Source: Syntrophomonadaceae bacterium (lineage in GTDB: Bacteria; Bacillota; Dethiobacteria; DTU022). From it: DNA of 10,286 nucleotides. Where the stretch lies: contig PWMM01000095.1 of the NCBI GenBank assembly GCA_003558195.1, positions 1 through 10,286 of the forward strand. The letters are read 5' to 3'. How positions within the stretch are numbered: the stretch's first letter is position 1; the number at the start of each line of letters is the position of its first letter. A program made the position numbers and the translations under genes. The notes beneath the pieces were generated by a model. That model was given only the letters and a program-made list of their open reading frames with translations. It did no database searches and was not told the DNA's origin. Below are positions 1-4,712 of this stretch, piece after piece.

Positions 1-121
1 CCTGTACCTGACCAATATTCACAACCGAGGCGTTCGTCGCAACGGTTAGCGCTTGGTTGTGAATATGGTCTGCATCGGCCTTGTTGTCAAACGTTGCGTG
101 TACTACAACAAGGTATGGCAT
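1..121 (-). CDS. Small phage protein, 3' end outside window (partial)
   Basis: Reading leftward from an ATG at 121-119, the frame stays open to the window edge and encodes at least 40 residues beginning MPYLVVVHATFDNKADADHI. The start lies two bases after the stop of the 136-residue gene, so the two are probably translated from the same message by coupling. No Shine-Dalgarno sequence is visible before the ATG. The alternation of hydrophobic residues near the N-terminus followed by an Asp/Ala-rich helix-like stretch suggests a small folded protein, but I do not recognise a function. From its place after the head-closure gene it could be a small virion or head-tail junction component; this is inference from position only. 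Confidence 0.6.
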   Translation of the reverse strand, partial: MPYLVVVHATFDNKADADHIHNQALTVATNASVVNIGQVQ

Positions 122-123
122 GA

Positions 124-534
124 TTATTCAATTTCGAGTAAGGTTTGCGCTTCGGTAAAGTCAAGGGTAATGCTTTCACCGTCTGCAAGAGTGACGGAAT
201 CCCCCCTGTCATAGAAACCAATCAACAAATCATCCTCATGGGTTGAATTGTATATGACCGCATACCGGAAAGGACCAACGCTACCTCCGGAAGCTGTCAG
301 GGTCAAATCCTCCAACACCAAGGAATACTTACCTGTGGTTTGTCCAGAGGAAGTCCTGGTGAGATTCCGGCTGGACAGGTTGGTGTAGGTGATTTCAGTC
401 AGGTCTGATAATTGAGAATTGCCTGCGGTTGGAGCCACGTTGGTGAGAGCCACTGTAAGCTGATCACTTCCAAGATCGTGAGACCCGTGCGCTATTTCTT
501 CTACAAAGCTGTTGAATTTATTAAATGTAGACAT
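124..534 (-). CDS. Conserved small phage structural-type protein (136 aa)
   Basis: This encodes 136 residues. The N-terminus (MSTFNKFNSFVEEIAHGSHD) followed by a VALTNVAPTAGNSQLSDLTEI segment matches, from memory, a widespread uncharacterised phage family found just after the head-completion genes. The rest is rich in Ser, Thr and beta-branched residues, with alternating patterns (YSLVLEDLTLTASGG, RYAVIYN, ESITLDF) that suggest a beta-sandwich. No catalytic motif, membrane segment or signal peptide is visible. The ATG at 534 follows a leader that contains no G and has no Shine-Dalgarno site. The stop is two bases from the next gene's start. A virion surface or neck-associated role is inferred from position and composition; it could equally be a small tail component. 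Confidence 0.75.
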   Translation of the reverse strand: MSTFNKFNSFVEEIAHGSHDLGSDQLTVALTNVAPTAGNSQLSDLTEITYTNLSSRNLTRTSSGQTTGKYSLVLEDLTLTASGGSVGPFRYAVIYNSTHEDDLLIGFYDRGDSVTLADGESITLDFTEAQTLLEIE

Positions 535-573
535 TGTTTTGTTTGTTTTTGGTTGTGATTGTATTGTGTGTTA
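535..573 (-). promoter_or_regulatory. G-free A/C-rich leader of the 136-residue gene
   Basis: On the transcript strand the bases between the head-closure stop and the next ATG consist only of A, C and T, ending in ACCAAAAACAAACAAAACA. There is no Shine-Dalgarno sequence. A leader without G cannot fold easily, which favours ribosome loading on an unstructured start. It resembles the CAACCAAAC repeats at 2978-3001 and the linker at 3520-3549. Confidence 0.45.
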
Positions 574-936
574 CACCCAATATTGCCGTACAAATTCCTT
601 TCTGGAACGGAACAGCGGATTGAATTGTGCTTTTTTAATCTCGTAAGAACCGGCAAGCTGCTCTGGTGAAAGAGTATGCGATTCATCCATAAAATCATTA
701 AAAGAACCCAAGTGCAGAAAGCCTTCAGGCTTCATTACATAGGGGGATAGAATCACAGCCCGGCTGATTATCTCCTTCCCGTCATTGGTAGTTATGGCTT
801 CAGCCATATCATCCCACCGGACACGGACCTCTATTGGGTCTGCGAACGTGCGTCGCCCAAATCCGTCCGTGCCGGTTGGCTCCCAATAGATGGCTGTTTG
901 GACACAGACGCTTTCAACAAATTTCAGTAGGCCCAT
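571..936 (-). CDS. Head-closure / minor capsid protein (head-tail joining)
   Basis: This 121-residue protein has the size, gene position and sequence look of phage head-closure (stopper) proteins that sit below the connector ring and hold DNA in the filled head. Visible features are an N-terminal segment with aromatic residues (YWEPTGTDGFGRRTF), a V.VRWDD strand around residues 37-43, a GKEIISRAVI strand around 53-62, and a C-terminal strand-rich region ending RQYWV. The pattern of a beta-barrel with 'V.WDD...E....DGKE..S' is common in SPP1 gp16-type and related minor capsid proteins; this assignment rests on resemblance and synteny. The gene starts five bases after the DUF4054 gene ends and has no strong ribosome binding site, which implies coupled translation. 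Confidence 0.65.
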   Translation of the reverse strand: MGLLKFVESVCVQTAIYWEPTGTDGFGRRTFADPIEVRVRWDDMAEAITTNDGKEIISRAVILSPYVMKPEGFLHLGSFNDFMDESHTLSPEQLAGSYEIKKAQFNPLFRSRKEFVRQYWV

Positions 937-941
937 ATGGC

Positions 942-1313
942 TTAGGTTTTAATTGCGCGAATTTTGATTGGTCGGCGTTGGGCGTTAATATCGAACAGGA
1001 TGCCTGTCGGGTCCAGAGCAATGGCCATCTGCCCGTAAGACGTAGAGTCTAACCCCTTGCCGTAGATGTCCGAGAACCGCTGTTCTGCAGGACCTGCTTT
1101 CTGTTGGATCGCTTCTCGCTCTTTACTTGTTGCAATGATGTGAGCAGCAAGCCAGCGTTCAATGTTTTCCAACAAACCGTCAGACAGGGTAGTGTTCTTA
1201 AAAAGCTCGTTCATCAGATTGTTGGCAACCTCGATGTAAGACTCGAGGTGCAAGGTTTCCAAATCTGTGTCTAAAATGATGCGAACCTTGTCCGCAGTCG
1301 TCCTGGCAGCCAT
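942..1313 (-). CDS. DUF4054-type head-tail connector / head completion protein
   Basis: This encodes 123 residues. The first two thirds are helical: TADKVRIILDTDLETLHLESYIEVANNLMNEL is a run of amphipathic helices, followed by LLENIERWLAAHIIA, the 'ie.WLAAH' signature typical of small head-tail connector proteins such as the DUF4054 family. The C-terminus has the characteristic SYGQMAIALDPTGIL segment. Proteins of this type form the ring that docks under the portal and receives the head-closure protein, which is encoded immediately downstream. The ATG at 1313 has no Shine-Dalgarno site; its leader is A/C-rich (AACAGATACGCAC before ATG). A strong hairpin lies between this gene and the upstream capsid gene and may set its expression below that of the capsid. 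Confidence 0.75.
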   Translation of the reverse strand: MAARTTADKVRIILDTDLETLHLESYIEVANNLMNELFKNTTLSDGLLENIERWLAAHIIATSKEREAIQQKAGPAEQRFSDIYGKGLDSTSYGQMAIALDPTGILFDINAQRRPIKIRAIKT

Positions 1314-1344
1314 GTGCGTATCTGTTACGTGTGATGGTTAATAC

Positions 1345-1387
1345 AGCCCCGGCCCCCAGGCGCATTACAAGCCTGAGGACCGAGGCT
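1345..1387 (-). other. 17-bp RNA hairpin following the major capsid gene
   Basis: In the transcript the arm at 1371-1386 (GCCUCGGUCCUCAGGC) pairs along its full length with the arm at 1361-1346 (GCCUGGGGGCCGGGGC): 16 consecutive pairs with three G-U wobbles, extended by one A-U pair, around a 9-base loop. It lies about 20 bases after the capsid stop codon. The bases after the stem are UGUAUUAACC, without a U-tract, so it is not a classical intrinsic terminator. It may protect the capsid message 3' end, be a processing site, or attenuate downstream expression. Confidence 0.6.
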
Positions 1388-1406
1388 TTCCCTACCCAAC
1401 CGAGGA

Positions 1407-2495
1407 TTAGGAAACCGTACCGTGAACGATACCAGAATTGCCATCCTGATCGCTGCGGATTTGCGGTACTTGAATGGTAATCGCTTTGAACTTATTAACA
1501 AACCCGCCTTCGGTCTGCCATTGGATGTTCTGGATTCCCATGCCACGTACCAGACGGACCACATCGCTGGTCATCTGAACCAGGAGCACGTTATCATCAG
1601 GGAGGGTATCGATGACTTCCACCCCATTGATTCCTGCAATGTCCAGAATACGCTGACGAATGGTGTTGTCACCTTTGGCATCCGCGTAATCTTCATCCAG
1701 CTTGGTTTCGTAGCTGGTCGGCACATACAGCACCCACGGCCCGTAATGGAAGGCCTCAATGCTCTCCTGCTTCATTTCCAGCACGTCTTGGATGATTTCC
1801 TTACCAGTGGTAGAGGAGTCATCCCATGCTTTGGAAATGTCCACGGTGTTGCGGTCAGTGTGGTTCAGGTAACTGTAAATCGTACCACCGCCAAAGGCAT
1901 AGGTGGTATCGGTGAACAGCATTGATTCCAGCTTCTCACCAACCTTACGACCAGCGCGTTCTGCCATCGAGGTATCCAGCGGGTTTCCGAGGGACCGGCT
2001 TGCCTCCAAAGCACGCTGGTTGATTTCGTAGTCCGCGTGGATAATCGGAATGGGCAGATAGATGGTCTTGTACTGCTGACGATCCCCCTGCGCTCTGGAC
2101 ACCGCGTCCATGCTGAGTTCGGCCACCAGAGCATCACCGGAATCGTGGTACTCAAGAACGGTCGTTCCCATTGCATTGCCAAGGCTGTAAACCAGACCAT
2201 TGTCAATGAGGTTTTGAACGCCTGTGAGACGCTTCTCGGCAATGGCCAGCACAGCCTCATCCAACTGTTTCCACTCATCCCTGCGAAGGGTGCCGGCGGT
2301 GTTGGTTTGCAGGGTTGCGTAATTCTCCTTCTTCTTCGGGTCCCCGCCTTTGTAGACGGTCATGTAACTCCGACCATCAGAGCCGATGTACGGTCTCATC
2401 TTGCCGATGTCCAGGCGTCCGGCGGCTGCCGCATAAGCAGCCAGCTCACCCTGCGCTTGACCCTGATTCATTAAATCAACTTGCACTTCATTCAT
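1407..2495 (-). CDS. Major capsid protein (HK97-fold)
   Basis: This 362-residue protein is the expected size and position for the phage major capsid subunit that forms the icosahedral shell. The stretch YLPIPIIHADYEINQRALEA (from about residue 146) followed by SRSLGNPLDTSMAERAGRKV and LESMLF is the N-arm/spine-helix region typical of HK97-fold coat proteins in the DUF2184/encapsulin-like group. The segment GPWVLYVPTSYETKLDEDYA and the later GVEVIDTLPDDNVLLVQM correspond to P- and A-domain strands. There is no obvious N-terminal delta domain: scaffold function is supplied by the upstream protease/scaffold gene. The ATG at 2495 is preceded by AGGAG with good spacing, one of the few strong ribosome sites here, which fits the need for hundreds of copies. 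The exact Pfam family cannot be settled by eye. Confidence 0.88.
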   Translation of the reverse strand: MNEVQVDLMNQGQAQGELAAYAAAAGRLDIGKMRPYIGSDGRSYMTVYKGGDPKKKENYATLQTNTAGTLRRDEWKQLDEAVLAIAEKRLTGVQNLIDNGLVYSLGNAMGTTVLEYHDSGDALVAELSMDAVSRAQGDRQQYKTIYLPIPIIHADYEINQRALEASRSLGNPLDTSMAERAGRKVGEKLESMLFTDTTYAFGGGTIYSYLNHTDRNTVDISKAWDDSSTTGKEIIQDVLEMKQESIEAFHYGPWVLYVPTSYETKLDEDYADAKGDNTIRQRILDIAGINGVEVIDTLPDDNVLLVQMTSDVVRLVRGMGIQNIQWQTEGGFVNKFKAITIQVPQIRSDQDGNSGIVHGTVS

Positions 2496-2497
2496 TT

Positions 2498-2518
2498 TTC
2501 TTCTCCTATTTTAGGGTT
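2498..2518 (-). repeat. 21-nt leader repeat, copy 1 (capsid gene), with Shine-Dalgarno
   Basis: The transcript sequence between the decoration stop and capsid start contains ACCCTAAAATAGGAGAAGAA, identical over 21 bases to 2951-2971 before the decoration gene. It includes the AGGAG ribosome site. The CCTA and TAGG within it can pair across an AAA loop, partly covering the Shine-Dalgarno bases; this mini-hairpin is weak. CCAAACAA just upstream is also shared. Confidence 0.7.
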
Positions 2519-2540
2519 CTTTGTTTGGAATCAGAGCCGG

Positions 2541-2948
2541 TTAAACGACCCGAATCTTTACGCGATGGGTGGTGGTGTCCTTACCTTCCAGGACCACCCC
2601 GATGTTGGTGCCAGAGTCAAGAGCCTTCAGCTTGCCATCACCATTGGACTGGACAAAAGAGCCAACAGCCGGGGTTACCCCACTGTCCATAATGCCGTAG
2701 ACCACATCACCGGGACGGGCAAAGAAAATTTGCACCGGATTACCATCGGTGTAATTGTCAGCAATGGTCTTGCCTTGGAGCTCGTCTTCCAGGGCAAAGG
2801 CCTTTTCAACAGCGGCATCGGCGGATGCGTGAGGCTTAACAGTACCTGCGGCCTCAAGCTCAACCAGCATGCCCGGAGTGATTGCAGTGGAACCACATAC
2901 TCGTTCCTCAACAACGTCCACATACTTTTTGATTTTAATCGTGTTCAT
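2541..2948 (-). CDS. Candidate capsid decoration / cement protein
   Basis: This encodes 135 residues and lies directly upstream of the capsid gene, where tailed phages commonly carry a decoration or cement protein. The sequence is glycine-rich and strand-rich with a recurring pattern: ITPGMLVELEAAGTVKPHA, then AFALEDELQGKTIADNYTDG, then ARPGDVVYGIMDSG, and GDGKLKALDSGTNIGVVLEG at the end. The 'fALEDel.Gk.I.d.Y..g' pattern is familiar from phage head proteins that precede the capsid gene, some annotated as DUF2190-like. Such proteins bind the outside of the expanded shell and stabilise it. It has the same 21-nt leader and AGGAG site as the capsid gene, which suggests matched high expression. 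Function is inferred from synteny and resemblance. Confidence 0.65.
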   Translation of the reverse strand: MNTIKIKKYVDVVEERVCGSTAITPGMLVELEAAGTVKPHASADAAVEKAFALEDELQGKTIADNYTDGNPVQIFFARPGDVVYGIMDSGVTPAVGSFVQSNGDGKLKALDSGTNIGVVLEGKDTTTHRVKIRVV

Positions 2949-2950
2949 AC

Positions 2951-2971
2951 TTCTTCTCCTATTTTAGGGTT
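2951..2971 (-). repeat. 21-nt leader repeat, copy 2 (decoration gene), with Shine-Dalgarno
   Basis: This is the second identical copy of the leader containing ACCCTAAAA followed by TAGGAGAAGAA, placed 2 bases before the ATG at 2948. The identity ends at the start codons, so the repeat is a control element rather than a coding duplication. Confidence 0.7.
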
Positions 2972-2977
2972 TCGCTT

Positions 2978-3001
2978 GTTTGGTTGTTTGGTTGTTTGGT
3001 T
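2978..3001 (-). repeat. Three tandem copies of AACCAAAC in the decoration-gene leader
   Basis: The transcript strand carries AACCAAAC three times with no mismatch (plus strand GTTTGGTT at 2978-2985, 2986-2993 and 2994-3001). It sits in the 64-base gap between the protease/scaffold stop and the decoration start. Related CAACCAAA words occur at 3520-3549 and near 550. The tract is G-free and should be unstructured; slippage during replication could change its copy number. Confidence 0.65.
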
Positions 3002-3012
3002 GCTTGAGGCTG

Positions 3013-3906
3013 TTATTCAACCTCGATTCCAGCCGGGGCCAGAAATTCTTTGTCCTCAGAAGTCTCGGTATTGGTTTGGACCGCTCGTCCCCCACCCGAA
3101 CCGGAATAATCAGCCTTACGAGAAGACTTTTCCAGCTTTCGCAGGGTTGTCATATCCATACCAGCCAATTCTTCATCCCCCCAGGTATCCTTCTCGGTAT
3201 TGGCCTGGATAGCCTTGACCAGCTTGGTGCGTTCCTCCTTGTGGAGGGTCAGACCGGCTTCCACCTGGTCCTTGAGTTCCCCTGGCAGGAGTCCCACCAG
3301 CTTCTCAGCATCAGCAAGTTCCTCCCGGAGCACTTCCAATGCCTGCTCCCGGTTGACCTGCGGGGCCGGGGCTTCCGTGGGCTCCAGCTTGTCCAACTGC
3401 TCCTCATTCAGGGCCAGCAACCACTCGCGGTCGGCTTTGGTAAACCGGGTCCGCTCATTGTTGATGAGGCCTACGACTTTTTCCATGCAATCGCCGCATG
3501 GTGCTTTTTCTTTTTCCATTGTGCTTTGGGTTTGGTTGTTTGTTGGTTGCTTTGTTCTTTTCATGGTAGTGTTGTTTGTCATTGCTACAAATTCAACCTG
3601 TTTACGAACTTCTTCCGGGTCCCCGGTAAACTCCGCCTCATCTGCTTCATTGGTGGTGTAGGTTTGCCAGTAATGCCGTTCGGTTTCATTATCCCTGTCA
3701 TGGACAGAGTAAATGAAATGATCCTCGTACACATCGTACAAGAAGTGCATCCTGGCTTCGCTGTCCAACCGGTCCAGTTTCCGTTGGACCTTGCTCGCCA
3801 ATTCCCGGAAACCCAGTTCATTGACCTGCAATTTGGTGACAGCCAAACCATATTCTTTTACCTGCTTGAACAATGCCAGCAGGCCCTCCTTTTCTTTGTC
3901 AGGCAT
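3013..3906 (-). CDS. Possible nested in-frame scaffold product (297 aa) from internal start
   Basis: Inside the protease/scaffold gene, AAGGAGG (3917-3911) stands four bases before an in-frame ATG at 3906, the codon for Met201. Translation from it would give a 297-residue product starting MPDKEKEGLLALFKQVKEYG that lacks the protease domain but keeps the middle and scaffold domains. This is the arrangement known from lambda C/Nu3, where the scaffold is made from an internal start within the protease gene. Strong Shine-Dalgarno sites are otherwise seen here only before the capsid, decoration and 69-residue genes. The four-base spacer is slightly short. Initiation here is inferred, not shown. 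Confidence 0.5.
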   Translation of the reverse strand: MPDKEKEGLLALFKQVKEYGLAVTKLQVNELGFRELASKVQRKLDRLDSEARMHFLYDVYEDHFIYSVHDRDNETERHYWQTYTTNEADEAEFTGDPEEVRKQVEFVAMTNNTTMKRTKQPTNNQTQSTMEKEKAPCGDCMEKVVGLINNERTRFTKADREWLLALNEEQLDKLEPTEAPAPQVNREQALEVLREELADAEKLVGLLPGELKDQVEAGLTLHKEERTKLVKAIQANTEKDTWGDEELAGMDMTTLRKLEKSSRKADYSGSGGGRAVQTNTETSEDKEFLAPAGIEVE

Positions 3907-4506
3907 ATCGCCTCCTTGGTTTGGGTGTTCATGGTTAACTCTTACTCCACATCCATCCTGCCAACTACAGGCACCACGTTCCCCTGGGAGGAGGGCCAGG
4001 TGGTCAGGTTGGTGCTGTACTGCGATTGATTCATACTGCTCACCATTCCATTCACCAGCCACTGCCTCCTCTTGCGTGAAGACCCCGGTACTGACATCCA
4101 AGGGTCTTCCCTGCTGAATGTGTGTTAGGGCCTGGGGGGAAACTGCCATCAGTCGTTGTTCGTTTAGCCAGATTTCGGCTTTCAATTTGTTGTTATCCAT
4201 CCAGGCGTTCCGGACCTCCCCCACTACCGACCGCTGGGAGGCCTCCTCATGGCCGGACAGATAGTTGCCCTCGGTATCCTGAGGATGGTAAATGGTCACC
4301 GGATGACCCTCCCACAACGGGACCGAGGACTCCAGGGCTTCCACGGTATGATAAACCGGACCCCTGGAACCGTGGTGGACTCCCTCGACCATCATAACTG
4401 CCGGGGCCACCAACCATTTCTTCCCGTCCCGGTATTCGGTCCGTAGGGAATAATTGACCGCCTGAGCAGGGGTATGGGTGCTAAGTTGTTTGGTAGTGGT
4501 TGTCAT
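3013..4506 (-). CDS. DUF2213-type prohead protease fused to scaffold domain
   Basis: This 497-residue protein has three parts. Residues about 20-195 look like the DUF2213 prohead protease family: GVHHGSRGPVYHTVEALESS, VPLWEGHPVTIYHP, and near the end HQPDHLALLPGERGACSW. Residues about 201-307 form a second domain (DVYEDHFIYSVHDRDNE, GDPEEVRKQVEFV). Residues 308-329 are a Thr/Asn/Gln linker. Residues about 330-497 look like scaffold: CGDC at 337-340, TRFTKADREWLLALNEEQLD, a charged coiled-coil-like region, then DMTTLRKLEKSSRKADYSG. The protein should guide shell assembly and then cleave itself and its partners. The start overlaps the 69-residue gene by ATGA, with no Shine-Dalgarno site. A perfect internal Shine-Dalgarno site precedes Met201. 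Catalytic residues cannot be assigned by eye. Confidence 0.82.
   Translation of the reverse strand: MTTTTKQLSTHTPAQAVNYSLRTEYRDGKKWLVAPAVMMVEGVHHGSRGPVYHTVEALESSVPLWEGHPVTIYHPQDTEGNYLSGHEEASQRSVVGEVRNAWMDNNKLKAEIWLNEQRLMAVSPQALTHIQQGRPLDVSTGVFTQEEAVAGEWNGEQYESIAVQHQPDHLALLPGERGACSWQDGCGVRVNHEHPNQGGDMPDKEKEGLLALFKQVKEYGLAVTKLQVNELGFRELASKVQRKLDRLDSEARMHFLYDVYEDHFIYSVHDRDNETERHYWQTYTTNEADEAEFTGDPEEVRKQVEFVAMTNNTTMKRTKQPTNNQTQSTMEKEKAPCGDCMEKVVGLINNERTRFTKADREWLLALNEEQLDKLEPTEAPAPQVNREQALEVLREELADAEKLVGLLPGELKDQVEAGLTLHKEERTKLVKAIQANTEKDTWGDEELAGMDMTTLRKLEKSSRKADYSGSGGGRAVQTNTETSEDKEFLAPAGIEVE
3520..3549 (-). other. A/C-rich in-frame linker resembling intergenic leaders, before Met330
   Basis: The transcript contains CAACCAACAAACAACCAAAC followed by CCAAAGCACA and then an in-frame ATG at 3519. 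The words match the AACCAAAC repeats in the decoration-gene leader. It encodes the Asn/Gln/Thr-rich linker between the middle and scaffold domains (residues about 320-329). It may be a former gene leader absorbed into the frame, and Met309, Met315 or Met330 may still act as starts. The Met330 product would be 168 residues. Confidence 0.4.
3911..3917 (-). promoter_or_regulatory. Internal Shine-Dalgarno AAGGAGG within protease/scaffold gene
   Basis: The transcript reads CAAGGAGGCGATATG, with a full-length Shine-Dalgarno match four bases before an in-frame ATG (3906-3904). It falls at the boundary between the protease domain and the following domain, where an internal start would be useful. The coding constraint (His-Pro-Asn-Gln-Gly-Gly-Asp) could also produce this by chance. 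Confidence 0.5.
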
Positions 4507-4712
4507 GGTCTTTTTATTCTTTTTTCATCTGGTCTTCTTTCAAACTGTATTCCATTATCCCCCGGATAAGGTTTCCGATGATTATGCCCCCCATTCCAAA
4601 TTTCAAGAGGTATTTCAATAAAAGCAGTACAGACCCGAAAACCTTGTAGATGTTTACAATTCATACAAACTTCCGGTAAAATTTGTTCCCTATCATCTAA
4701 CATTCTGGTCAT
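4503..4712 (-). CDS. Small Cys/His protein downstream of MuF (69 aa), possible partner of its C-terminal domain
   Basis: The best start is the ATG at 4712, because GGAGGG lies seven bases upstream (4725-4720); a TTG further up would give 74 residues but is less likely. The 69-residue product carries C16-x2-C19, C28, and H43/H45, then a KPYPGDNGIQFE segment. From memory, small proteins with this CxxC..H......C.AF..IP..I..G...H..P..GDNGI.FE pattern occur often in bacteria and phages, several next to toxin-like genes; their function is not established to my knowledge. The gene overlaps the MuF stop by ATGA and the protease start by ATGA, so all three are coupled. Its DNA is AT-rich (about 37-42% GC in hand-counted blocks), like the MuF 3' end. 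An immunity or accessory role is inference. Confidence 0.7.
   Translation of the reverse strand: MTRMLDDREQILPEVCMNCKHLQGFRVCTAFIEIPLEIWNGGHNHRKPYPGDNGIQFERRPDEKRIKRP

Noticed and set aside
1345..1387. Intrinsic terminator after the capsid gene
   Set aside because: The stem is strong but is not followed by a U-tract on the minus strand, and the plus-strand side shows only TTTCCCT; essential neck genes lie downstream in the same direction.
1422..1925. Plus-strand open frame of 167 codons
   Set aside because: It is antisense within the major capsid gene, with no recognisable sequence and no ribosome site.
2481..3212. Plus-strand open frame of 243 codons
   Set aside because: It spans two gene junctions and two leaders of minus-strand genes; no coherent domain is visible.
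2980..4029. Plus-strand open frame of 349 codons
   Set aside because: It lies antisense to the well-supported protease/scaffold gene, the translation is low-complexity (rich in Phe, Leu, Ser, Gln) with no family resemblance, and it would break the uniform minus-strand operon.
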